A stretch of 18,771 nucleotides of DNA from JACZQZ01 sp046756945 (GCA_046756945.1 JBHHXI010000053.1:1-18771), one strand, 5' to 3'; positions 1 to 6,940 are shown, numbered from the stretch's first letter. Program-made: numbers and translations. Notes: generated by a model not told the origin, from the letters alone.

Positions 1-482
1 GCGATCTTGCCGGCGTCCTTGGTCGCCTGGCGCTGGGAGTCGTCGAAGTAGGCGGGCACGGTGATGACCGCCTGATTGACCTCCTCGCCGAGATAGGCCT
101 CGGCGGTCTCCTTCATCTTCTGGACGATGAAGGCGCTGATCTGGCTGGGGCTGTATTTCTTGCCGTCGACCTTGACCCAGGCGTCGCCGTTCTCCCCCTT
201 GACGATGCTGTAGGAGACCAGGCCCTTGTCCTTCTTGGTTATGGGATCGTCGTGGCGGCGGCCGATCAGGCGCTTGATCGCGTACAGCGTGTTTTCCGAA
301 TTCGTCACCGCCTGGCGCTTGGCCGGCTGTCCGATCAGGCGTTCGCCGGAATTGGTGAACGCGACCATGGACGGCGTGGTGCGCTGGCCCTCGGTGTTCT
401 CTATGACCTTTCCGTCCTTGCCGTCCATCACGGCAACGCAGGAGTTGGTGGTCCCCAGGTCGATCCCGATTACCTTGCTCAT
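1..482 (-). CDS. dnaK: Chaperone DnaK (Hsp70), N-terminal part, cut by window edge
   Basis: This is the first 160 codons of the cytosolic ATP-dependent Hsp70 chaperone, which works with DnaJ and GrpE. The reading from 482 downwards begins MSKVIGIDLGTTNSCVAVMD, the phosphate-1 signature of Hsp70 ATPase domains. It continues with the conserved NTLYAVKRLIGR segment and the VITVPAYFDDSQRQATKDAG segment near the window edge. The ATG at 482 has a GAGG Shine-Dalgarno sequence (488-491 on the plus strand) five bases upstream. No frameshift is visible. The substrate-binding domain and any dnaJ downstream lie outside the window. Its partner gene grpE is about 5.6 kb away on the same strand, separated by other genes. 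Confidence 0.97.
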   Translation of the reverse strand, partial: MSKVIGIDLGTTNSCVAVMDGKDGKVIENTEGQRTTPSMVAFTNSGERLIGQPAKRQAVTNSENTLYAIKRLIGRRHDDPITKKDKGLVSYSIVKGENGDAWVKVDGKKYSPSQISAFIVQKMKETAEAYLGEEVNQAVITVPAYFDDSQRQATKDAGKI

Positions 483-781
483 AATGTCCTCATCACTTCC
501 GGCAGATTCCCGCGGCCCGGAAAGGCACCCCGGAAATTCCCGCAATCACACTCGAATATCGTCCCCGGGCCGCGCCCGTCGCGCAATCCCCGTCACGGAC
601 AATCGTCTGTCGGACATATATGTCGGGCCCATGGGGTGCGCAACCGCCGCCGCCTGGAATTCCTTCAAGGTGCGGGGCCCTTTTGACCCCGCGCCGGCGA
701 CGGGAAGCGCCGCCGGCGCGGTGGACAGGGATCGGGAATCGGCCTTTAGTGCCAAGGCGCCACCCGTGGGAACCGCCCCTG
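483..781. other. Intergenic region between divergent dnaK and the DUF1848 gene
   Basis: About 300 bases separate the two divergent starts. No credible gene is visible; the open frames here lack a Shine-Dalgarno sequence and family resemblance. An AT-rich perfect 12-bp palindrome, GACATATATGTC, lies at 613-624 in otherwise GC-rich DNA. On the minus strand TTGCGC (638-643) and TATATG (615-620) are 17 bases apart and could form a weak dnaK promoter. No CIRCE element is present. Confidence 0.5.
615..643 (-). promoter_or_regulatory. Possible dnaK promoter (weak match)
   Basis: Read on the minus strand, TTGCGC and TATATG are separated by 17 bases. The match to a sigma-70 promoter is only 3/6 and 4/6. 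It would give a leader of about 125 bases before the dnaK ATG at 482. The -10 falls inside the GACATATATGTC palindrome. A heat-shock-sigma promoter would be expected for dnaK in alphaproteobacteria, but I found no well-spaced match to one. Confidence 0.22.
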
Positions 782-1726
782 ATGATCATCTCGGCCAGCT
801 ACAAGACCGACATTCCGGCGTTTTACGGGGACTGGTTCCTCAATCGCCTGAAGGCGGGGTATTGCCGCATGGTCAACCCCTATGGCCGGCAGGTTCTGAC
901 GGTGCCGCTGGACCATGACAGCGTCGACGGAGTCGTTTTCTGGACCAGGAACCTGGGTCCGTTTCTCGGCCATCTGCGCGAGGTCCGCCGGCTGGGGTAT
1001 GCGTTCGTCGTGCACGAGACGGTAACCGGCTATCCCCGCGCCCTGGACTACGCCACCATCGATGCGGCGCGCGCCGTCGGCCACCTGCGCGCCACGGCGC
1101 GCACGTTCGGCGCCCGGGTTCCGGTGTGGCGCTACGATCCCATCGTGTTCACCTCGCTGACGCCGCCGGCGTGGCACCGCGCCACCTTCGCCCGCCTGGC
1201 CCAGTCCCTGGCCGGCCATGTGGACGAAGCGGTGGTGTCGTTCGCCCACGTTTACCGCAAGACGGAGCGCAACATGGCGGCGGCGGCGCGGGCCTTCCGC
1301 TTCGACTGGCGCGACCCGGACGCCGGCGAGAAACGCGCCCTGCTCGCCGACCTGGCGGCGCGCGCCGACGACGCCGGCATGGCGCTGACCCTGTGCGGCC
1401 AGCCCGGGCTGCTGGTCGACGGCGTCACCGAGGCCCGCTGCATCGATGCCGGGCGCCTGGGCGACGTGGCGGGCGCCGCCATCGCCGGCGTGCGCAGGCC
1501 CCACCGGGACCGGTGCGGATGCTGGGCGTCGCGCGACATCGGTGAATACGACACCTGCCCCCACGGCTGCGTCTACTGCTACGCGGTGCGCAACAGGACC
1601 CTGGCCAAGCGCCGGCACCAGGGCCACGACCCCGATTCCGAGTTCATTTGGGTCGGCGCGGGCAAGCCTGCACCCCCGGCCCGCGCCAACCAGGCGGTCC
1701 CGGCCCGCAAGTCCCGGGTGATTTGA
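782..1726 (+). CDS. DUF1848 family protein with C-terminal radical-SAM-like cysteine cluster
   Basis: This 314-residue protein resembles the DUF1848 family, whose biochemical role is not established. It opens with MIISASYKTDIPAFYGDWF, typical of the family start. The frame is open further upstream to about 620, but the family N-terminus and a GGGAAC sequence before 782 favour this ATG. A conserved-looking middle contains VPVWRYDPIVFT (residues 113-124). The C-terminal region holds C245, C247 and then C259-x3-C263-x2-C266 in DTCPHGCVYCYA. That is the CX3CX2C pattern that binds a [4Fe-4S] cluster in radical SAM enzymes, but it sits at the wrong end of the protein for a classical one. An iron-sulfur protein is therefore likely; the reaction is unknown. 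It lies 73 bases upstream of ubiT on the same strand, but the FNR-like box between them suggests separate control. Confidence 0.85.
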   Translation: MIISASYKTDIPAFYGDWFLNRLKAGYCRMVNPYGRQVLTVPLDHDSVDGVVFWTRNLGPFLGHLREVRRLGYAFVVHETVTGYPRALDYATIDAARAVGHLRATARTFGARVPVWRYDPIVFTSLTPPAWHRATFARLAQSLAGHVDEAVVSFAHVYRKTERNMAAAARAFRFDWRDPDAGEKRALLADLAARADDAGMALTLCGQPGLLVDGVTEARCIDAGRLGDVAGAAIAGVRRPHRDRCGCWASRDIGEYDTCPHGCVYCYAVRNRTLAKRRHQGHDPDSEFIWVGAGKPAPPARANQAVPARKSRVI

Positions 1727-1736
1727 CCGGCGTCAA
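1723..1736 (+). promoter_or_regulatory. FNR/FixK-type binding box upstream of ubiTUV
   Basis: The sequence TTGACCGGCGTCAA has the symmetric TTGAC-N4-GTCAA form and fits the TTGA-N6-TCAA core of FNR/FixK/Dnr regulators. It overlaps the last codons of the DUF1848 gene. Its centre is 1729.5. A class II activated promoter, with the site at -41.5, would start transcription near 1771 and put the -10 at 1759-1764, where TACGTT is found. That leaves a leader of about 29 bases before the ubiT ATG at 1800. The site fits the known role of ubiTUV in anaerobic ubiquinone synthesis. Binding is inferred. Confidence 0.6.
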
Positions 1737-1799
1737 GGAAGGCCGGGCGCTTCCCGCCTACGTTCGCGCCGGCCGTCGAGGCCGTCGGGGAAACGCCGG

Positions 1800-2468
1800 A
1801 TGAGACAATCCCATCGTTCCGTGCCGCCGCTGTCGCCGGTGCTGGTGGCGGGGCTTGCCCTGCGCCGGTTGCCGCCGGGGCTGTTCCAGCCGGTGTTCGG
1901 CCTCGCCATGGCCACCATGCGCCGCCGCCACGCGGGCGCCTTCGAGCGCCTGTCCGGGCTGGGCGAGCCGGTGTTCCTGATCGATCCCATCGACCTGCCG
2001 TATTCGTTCGTGCTCAGGGCCGGCGCCAGGGCGCCGAGCCTGACCGCCATCTCCGGCGCCAAGGCGGTGCAGGCGACGGCGACCATCCGCGGCCCGTTGC
2101 TCGCCCTGATCGACCTGCTGGAGGGGCGGATCGACGGCGACGCCCTGTTTTTCTCGCGCGGACTGGTTATCGAGGGCGATACGGAGGCCGTGGTCACGCT
2201 GCGCAACGCGGTCGACGGCGCCGAGATCGACATCGCCGCCGACATGGCGTCCCTGCTCGGCCCGCTGGCGCGGCCGGCACGGCGGCTGATCGGCGCCGCC
2301 CACGCCGTCTTCTCGCGCCTGGCCGAGGATATGGAGACCCTGCGCCGGGCGGCGGTCGCCCCCGCCATGCGCCGCGCCGACGCCGACGCCGCCCGCCTCG
2401 ACCGGATGGAAGAGACCATCGCCGAGCTGAGGCGCCGGATGCGCCGGGGAAGGATGGCGAAATCGTGA
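1800..2468 (+). CDS. ubiT: Anaerobic ubiquinone biosynthesis accessory factor UbiT (SCP2 domain)
   Basis: This 222-residue protein is the SCP2-domain lipid-binding member of the UbiT-UbiU-UbiV system, thought to hold hydrophobic quinone intermediates during O2-independent hydroxylation. The SCP2 core (about residues 55-155) includes the typical run LLALIDLLEGRIDGDALFFS followed by RGLVIEGDTEAV and LRNAVD. An arginine- and glutamate-rich C-terminal tail (about 180-220) could form a helix or short coiled coil and is longer than in E. coli UbiT (about 174 residues). The ATG follows GGGGAAA, a modest Shine-Dalgarno sequence. The stop overlaps the start of ubiU by four bases (GTGA), so the two are probably translationally coupled. 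The assignment rests on the domain and on adjacency to ubiU and ubiV. Confidence 0.88.
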   Translation: MRQSHRSVPPLSPVLVAGLALRRLPPGLFQPVFGLAMATMRRRHAGAFERLSGLGEPVFLIDPIDLPYSFVLRAGARAPSLTAISGAKAVQATATIRGPLLALIDLLEGRIDGDALFFSRGLVIEGDTEAVVTLRNAVDGAEIDIAADMASLLGPLARPARRLIGAAHAVFSRLAEDMETLRRAAVAPAMRRADADAARLDRMEETIAELRRRMRRGRMAKS

Positions 2469-3463
2469 ATGGGAGGACCACGGCCCTGGAGCTGGTGTGC
2501 CCGGCGGGCACGCCGCCGGCATTGCGCGCCGCCGTGGACGCCGGCGCCGACGCGGTCTACTTAGGTTTCCGCGACGAGACCAACGCCCGCAACTTCCCCG
2601 GCCTCAACTTCAGCCGCGACGAGCTCGCCGAAGCGCTGGCCTATGCCCACGGCCACGGGGCCAAGGTGCTGGTGGCGATCAACACCTTTCCCGGGGCCGG
2701 CAATCCCGGCCCCTGGCGCGGCGCCGTCGATGCCGCCGCGGAGCTCGGCGCCGACGCCATCATTCTCGCCGACATCGGCCTCGCCGACTATGCGCGGCGC
2801 ACCCATCCGGGCCTGCGCCGGCACCTGTCCGTGCAGGCGGCGGCGTCGAGCCCCGAGGCCATCGGTTTCTACCACCGCGAACTCGGCATCAAGCGGGTGG
2901 TGCTGCCCAGGGTGCTGACCATCGACCAGATCGCGGCGTTGAACAAGGCCGTCCCGGTGGAGACCGAGGTCTTCGTCTTCGGCGCCATGAGCGTCATGGC
3001 CGAGGGCCGGTGCGCCATGTCGTCGTATCTCACCGGCAAGTCCCCGAACACGGTCGGGGTCTGTTCGCCGGCCAGCCACGTGCGCTACGTGGACACCGGC
3101 GACACCCTGCGGACCACCCTCGGCGGCTATACCATCAACGCGTATTCCGACGCCGAGTCCGCCTGCTACCCGACCCTGTGCAAGGGGCGGTTCGTGGCGC
3201 GGGGAAAGGCGTCGTACCTGTTCGAGGAGCCGACCAGCCTCAATGCCATCGGGATCCTGCCCGAGCTCATGGCGGCCGGGGTGACCGGCCTCAAGATCGA
3301 GGGGCGGCAGCGCGGCCGCGCCTACGTGGCCGAGGTGGTGGGCGCCTTCCGCCGCGCCGTCGACGCCGCGGCCAGGGGCGAGCCGGCGCCGCCGACGGAC
3401 CTGGTGGCGATAACCGAAGGCGGCTGCTACAGCGCCGGCGCCTACCGCAAGACCTGGTACTGA
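2465..3463 (+). CDS. ubiU: UbiU, peptidase U32-family Fe-S protein for O2-independent ubiquinone hydroxylation
   Basis: This 332-residue protein aligns well with E. coli UbiU from memory: LELVCPAGTPPALRAAVDAG, NARNFPGLNFS, MSSYLTGKSPNTVGVCSPA and YPTLCKGRF are all recognisable. UbiU pairs with UbiV to hydroxylate the ubiquinone ring under anoxia, probably using prephenate as oxygen donor. It carries a [4Fe-4S] cluster, and in E. coli the ligands are recalled as C169, C176, C193 and C232. Here three are present (C183, C200, C239), but the first position reads FGAMSVMAEGRC, with Ser176 (codon AGC) where Cys is expected. A nearby extra cysteine, C234, might compensate. The start is GTG at 2465, overlapping the ubiT stop, with GGGGAAGGA ten bases upstream. 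No in-frame ATG near the start offers an alternative. Confidence 0.93.
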   Translation: MNGRTTALELVCPAGTPPALRAAVDAGADAVYLGFRDETNARNFPGLNFSRDELAEALAYAHGHGAKVLVAINTFPGAGNPGPWRGAVDAAAELGADAIILADIGLADYARRTHPGLRRHLSVQAAASSPEAIGFYHRELGIKRVVLPRVLTIDQIAALNKAVPVETEVFVFGAMSVMAEGRCAMSSYLTGKSPNTVGVCSPASHVRYVDTGDTLRTTLGGYTINAYSDAESACYPTLCKGRFVARGKASYLFEEPTSLNAIGILPELMAAGVTGLKIEGRQRGRAYVAEVVGAFRRAVDAAARGEPAPPTDLVAITEGGCYSAGAYRKTWY

Positions 3464-3474
3464 CGGAGGCGGCG

Positions 3475-4398
3475 ATGGCGGCGAAGCGACGGCAGGCGAA
3501 GCTCACCCTGGGCCCGGTGCTGTTCAACTGGACGCCCGAGCGGTGGCGTGACTTTTACCTGCGCATCGCCGACGAGGCGCCGGTGGACTCCGTCTGCGTC
3601 GGCGAGGTGGTGTGCTCCAAGCGGGCGCCGTTCTTCGAGCCGGTCCTGGGCGACGTCATCGCGCGCCTGGAGGCGGCGGGCAAGGAGGTGGTCCATTCCA
3701 CCCTGGCGCTGATCATGAACGAGCGCGAGATGGACACGGTGCGGGCGCTGGCCGCCGGGACGGACCTGTTCGTCGAGGCCAACGACATCGCGGCGGTGTC
3801 GCTGCTTTCCGGGCGCCGCCACGCCGTCGGCCCTTACGTCAACGTCTACAATGAAGACACCCTGGCCTTCCTGGCGCGGCACGGCGCGACGCGCATATCC
3901 CTGCCCGGCGAGCTGCCGGCGCAATCGATCGCCGCGCTGGCCGGCGCCGGCGGGCCGGAGCTGGAGGTGCAGGTGTTCGGGCGCCTGCCGCTGGCCATCT
4001 CCGGGCGCTGTTTCCATGCGCGCTCGCGCGACCTGAACAAGGACGGCTGCCAGTACGTCTGCGCCGAGGACCCCGACGGCATGGAGGTGGAGACCCTGGA
4101 CGGCGACCCCTTCCTCGCCGTCAACGGCACGCAGACGCTTTCGTACACCTGGTGCAATCTCGCCGGCGAGCTGGCCGAGCTGCGCCGAATGGGAGTCCGC
4201 CGCTTCCGCCTGTCGCCGCAGGACACCGACATGGTGGCGGTGGCGCGCATCTTCCGCGACCTGCTGGACGGCCGGCGCCAGCCCCGGGAGGCCCACGAGT
4301 CCCTTGCCGGCCTGGCCGGCGGAACACCGTTTTCCAACGGCTTCTATTACGGCATGGAGGGCGTCGCCTTCAGGGGAGCGCCGCCGGCAAGCGTGTAG
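3475..4398 (+). CDS. ubiV: UbiV, peptidase U32-family Fe-S partner of UbiU
   Basis: This 307-residue protein matches UbiV: LTLGPVLFNWTPERWRDFY near the start, VGEVVCSKR, then LPLAISGRCFHARS, followed by NGTQTLS and RLSPQDTDM. UbiV forms a heterodimer with UbiU in O2-independent ubiquinone hydroxylation. All four expected cluster ligands are visible: C47 in EVVCSKR, C179 in GRCF, and C192 and C196 in CQYVC. The ATG at 3475 has GGAGG (3465-3469) five bases upstream and lies eleven bases after the ubiU stop. The reading frame is open much further upstream, but that stretch is a shadow of ubiU. The last 52 bases overlap the 3' end of the convergent cyclase gene. Confidence 0.94.
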   Translation: MAAKRRQAKLTLGPVLFNWTPERWRDFYLRIADEAPVDSVCVGEVVCSKRAPFFEPVLGDVIARLEAAGKEVVHSTLALIMNEREMDTVRALAAGTDLFVEANDIAAVSLLSGRRHAVGPYVNVYNEDTLAFLARHGATRISLPGELPAQSIAALAGAGGPELEVQVFGRLPLAISGRCFHARSRDLNKDGCQYVCAEDPDGMEVETLDGDPFLAVNGTQTLSYTWCNLAGELAELRRMGVRRFRLSPQDTDMVAVARIFRDLLDGRRQPREAHESLAGLAGGTPFSNGFYYGMEGVAFRGAPPASV

Positions 4399-6002
4399 AG
4401 TTCGTGCCTGCCGGCCATGCCGCGCAGCCTGTGACGCCCCAGCGACCGCACCTCGCCCGGGTACTCGGCCGCGAATTCCGACGACATGACGATGGGGACG
4501 CGGAGTGATCTGGACATGCCCTCGATACGCGACGCCTGGTTGGCGGCGGCGCCGATCACCGTGAACTCCAGGCGCTCGGCGGTCCCGATGTTGCCGTAGG
4601 TGACATCGCCCACGTGGAGGCCGATGCCGAAGCGGAGCGGCGGCGTGTCGCCGCCCGCCGATGAACGGTTCAACTCGGCGATGCGGCGGTCGGCCTCGCG
4701 GGCGGCCTGCGCCGCCATTTCGCAGGCCTCGGCCCAACCGACCGCGCCCTCGCGTCCCGTACGTTCCGAATCGGCGACGGGAAAAATGGCGAGCACCGCG
4801 TCGCCGATGAAGCGCAGCACCTCGCCGCCATTGTCGACGACGGCGCCGGCCATGCAGTCGAAGAACAGGTTCAGGTGCGCCAGGAACGCCTCGCGGGAGA
4901 CCGATTGCGCCAGCGGCGTCGAATCCCGGAGGTCGCAGAACCAGATCACCGCGTGAATGTTCTCGCCGTCGCCGCGCTTGATGAGCCCGTCGAGCACGCG
5001 CTTGCCGGTGTGTTTGCCGAGGAACGTCTGCAACAGGGTCACGGCATTGCGCCGCCTGGCCTGCACCTCGTAGAACCGGCTCAGTACCGGCAGGATCTCA
5101 TGGATGCGCCCGAGACCCGCGGTCGAGAAGCCGCCGGGTGCGTCGGTGGCCAGCGTGATGGCGTTTATCTGGCCGTCGGAAAACGGCATCGGCATGGCGG
5201 CGTAATCCGTCATCCCCTCTGCCTTCAGGTCCCTGAGCACCGGAAAGTCGTCCTCGTCCGATGCGTCAAGCCAGCGCCGAAAGCCGCCCACGCCGTCGAA
5301 AATGGGCCTGAGCGGACTTTGAAGAAACTGGTCCGAACGCATGGTCTCGTGGCTCAGCAGGACCTTTTCCACCTTTTCCGCCGCCGCCGCCGACCAGCGG
5401 TATACCGTCGCCGCCAGCAGGGGATGGAGCGTCTGAATCACCACCCGCACCCTGGCCAGGGGTATGCCGGTTTCGACGAGGGCAAGGGAGAACCGCCGTG
5501 TCAGCTCGCGCGAGGTCGCCGCCTCCCATGCCTCGGACAAAAGCCAGTCAACGAGCGGGTTGTCCCGGGGGGCGCCCTCCTTGGCGCCGCGGACATAGAC
5601 CTGGTCCTCGTCCTCGTACCAGGCGTCCATCCTGTCGTCGTAGAAGGCGATGTATCCTTTCATGGCGCTGGCGACCTTGAGCGGATCCTCGTAGCTCCAC
5701 GCCGCGTTCTCGGCGCTTCTCTCGCCGATGCGGAGCGTCCAGTAGCTGGCGTTGCCCTTGAACGGACAGTGGGTGTGGTGGTCGGTCCTTTCCATCAGGT
5801 CCAGGCGAACGTCGGCGGGCGGGAAGTAGAAGACCGGCCTGTACCGCGCCTCGCGGAACACCATGGCCCGTGCACTGTCGGCAACGGTGACGCCGTTGAA
5901 TTCGACGCGGACACGGGTGGGATGCGCCTCGAAACTAATGGTGTAATCCGGCGTGACGGCGTGTCCCGACGGACCCTCATGCGCCTTGGTTCCGGCCGAC
6001 AA
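4347..6002 (-). CDS. DUF427-class III adenylate/guanylate cyclase fusion protein
   Basis: This 551-residue protein probably makes cyclic AMP (or cGMP). Residues about 20-135 form a DUF427 domain, with YFPPADVRLDLMERTDHHTH, CPFKGNASYW and AAWSYEDP. Residues about 150-330 resemble the sensor-like region found ahead of many alphaproteobacterial cyclase domains (TLHPLLAATVYRW, GMTDYAAMPMPFSDGQ, TFLGKHTGKRVLDG). The class III catalytic domain (about 348-538) has both metal-binding aspartates, D357 in FCDLRDST and D401 in RFIGDAVLAIF. It also has N488 and R492 in NQASRI for transition-state stabilisation. The usual adenine-contacting lysine is arginine (R397), so nucleotide choice is uncertain. No membrane segment is seen. 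The start is TTG at 6002, supported by a strong AGGAGG (6010-6015 on the plus strand) seven bases upstream; the nearby ATG at 5980 is out of frame. Confidence 0.88.
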   Translation of the reverse strand: MSAGTKAHEGPSGHAVTPDYTISFEAHPTRVRVEFNGVTVADSARAMVFREARYRPVFYFPPADVRLDLMERTDHHTHCPFKGNASYWTLRIGERSAENAAWSYEDPLKVASAMKGYIAFYDDRMDAWYEDEDQVYVRGAKEGAPRDNPLVDWLLSEAWEAATSRELTRRFSLALVETGIPLARVRVVIQTLHPLLAATVYRWSAAAAEKVEKVLLSHETMRSDQFLQSPLRPIFDGVGGFRRWLDASDEDDFPVLRDLKAEGMTDYAAMPMPFSDGQINAITLATDAPGGFSTAGLGRIHEILPVLSRFYEVQARRRNAVTLLQTFLGKHTGKRVLDGLIKRGDGENIHAVIWFCDLRDSTPLAQSVSREAFLAHLNLFFDCMAGAVVDNGGEVLRFIGDAVLAIFPVADSERTGREGAVGWAEACEMAAQAAREADRRIAELNRSSAGGDTPPLRFGIGLHVGDVTYGNIGTAERLEFTVIGAAANQASRIEGMSRSLRVPIVMSSEFAAEYPGEVRSLGRHRLRGMAGRHELYTLAGGAPLKATPSMP

Positions 6003-6009
6003 TGTCTGG

Positions 6010-6015
6010 CCTCCT
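6010..6015 (-). promoter_or_regulatory. Ribosome binding site deciding a TTG start of the cyclase
   Basis: A perfect AGGAGG on the minus strand lies seven bases before TTG at 6002. The nearest ATG (5980) is in another frame. This sequence therefore fixes the unusual TTG start of the DUF427-cyclase gene. Confidence 0.7.
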
Positions 6016-6051
6016 TCAGTTCAATGACCGTCGGGTGCGTGGATGGGGCGG

Positions 6052-6086
6052 ATGAAACGCGCCGCGGCCGTCGGTCAGGCCGCGGC
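6052..6086 (-). terminator. Probable terminator after grpE
   Basis: A perfect 9-bp inverted repeat, GCCGCGGCC (6061-6069) and GGCCGCGGC (6078-6086), has an 8-base loop. It begins nine bases past the grpE stop codon in the minus direction. The following bases on the minus strand are GCGTTTCATC, so the T tract is short. It could end the hrcA-grpE transcript before the cyclase gene, with or without Rho. Confidence 0.5.
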
Positions 6087-6094
6087 CGTCTGGC

Positions 6095-6940
6095 TCACAG
6101 CTTTTCGTCGACCTTGGAGCCGGCGGCGTCCCCTTGCTGTTCCGCCTGTTTCTTGTAGGCCGCCGCCGGGCCTTTCGCTGCCGGTTCCGCCGCGGCCTCC
6201 GCCGCCGGTTCCGCTTCCGGCGCCGCCTTGGACCCGCCCTTGGAGACCCCCACCTTGGCCGGGCGCAGCAGGCGCTCGCCCAGCATGTATCCCGTTTGCA
6301 GCACCTGGACCACGGTGCCCTCGGGCTGGTCCTTGTCCTCGGTCTCGAACATGGCCTCGTGGAGGTTGTGGTCGAACTTCCGGCCCAGGGCCTCGATGGG
6401 CGTGATGCGGAAACGCTCGAACGCGTTCAGCATATCCCGTTCGGTCATTTCCACGCCGACGACCAGCGCTTCCACCGTCTCGTTTTCCTCGCGTGTTTTC
6501 TGGTCGATGCTGTCCAGGGCCCGGCGCAGGTTGTCGGCCACCGGCAGGATCTCGCGGGCGAAGCCGGCGACCGCATACTTGGAGATTTCGATCTTGTCGC
6601 GCTCGGCGCGGCGGCGCACGTTCTCGGCCTCGGCCAGGGCGCGCAACAGCTTGTCCTTGAGATCGGCCACCTCGGCCTCCAGGGCGCCGATGCGCACCGC
6701 CGGGTCCGCTTCCCCGGCGGCCGGCCCGGTGTCCTGGTCCGCCGCCTCGGGCGCGTCCGGGGCCGGCGCGTCCGGGACCGGTTCGGGCGTGGCCGGGGCC
6801 GGCTCGGGCGTGGCCTCGTCCCCGTCGGGCGCCGGGGCCGGCTCGACCGCGGGCGCGGCCTCCGTTTCCGGGGCCGCCGCCGGCTCGGTGTCCGCCGCCG
6901 CTGCGTCTTCTTTCGGTGTGTCTTGCTTGTCTTTGGACAT
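6095..6940 (-). CDS. grpE: GrpE, nucleotide exchange factor of DnaK
   Basis: This 281-residue protein releases ADP from DnaK in the cytosol. The GrpE core covers about residues 84-235: a long coiled coil (LEAEVADLKDKLLRALAEAENVRRR), then FAREILPVADNLRRAL, and the family signature VVQVLQTGYMLGERLLRPAKVGVSK read in two pieces at 209-234. The protein is much longer than E. coli GrpE (197 residues). An acidic Ala/Pro/Glu-rich stretch fills about residues 8-80, and an Ala/Glu-rich tail follows residue 235; both look disordered. I chose ATG 6940 (MSKDKQ); a GTG at 6946, two codons upstream, lies 15 bases from an AGGAGG inside the end of hrcA and is also possible. It follows hrcA by 17 bases. Confidence 0.95.
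   Translation of the reverse strand: MSKDKQDTPKEDAAAADTEPAAAPETEAAPAVEPAPAPDGDEATPEPAPATPEPVPDAPAPDAPEAADQDTGPAAGEADPAVRIGALEAEVADLKDKLLRALAEAENVRRRAERDKIEISKYAVAGFAREILPVADNLRRALDSIDQKTREENETVEALVVGVEMTERDMLNAFERFRITPIEALGRKFDHNLHEAMFETEDKDQPEGTVVQVLQTGYMLGERLLRPAKVGVSKGGSKAAPEAEPAAEAAAEPAAKGPAAAYKKQAEQQGDAAGSKVDEKL

Noticed and set aside
631..669. Heat-shock sigma-factor (RpoH) promoter for dnaK (CTTGAAG and CCCCAT on the minus strand)
   Set aside because: The two boxes are 27 bases apart, far beyond the usual spacing.
2497..3474. Upstream extension of the ubiV frame (would give a 633-residue protein)
   Set aside because: The extension is an alternative frame of ubiU with Arg/Pro-rich nonsense sequence; ubiV has a strong GGAGG before ATG 3475.
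3442..4737. 431-codon minus-strand open frame opposite ubiV
   Set aside because: Antisense shadow of ubiV that also overlaps the genuine cyclase in a different frame.
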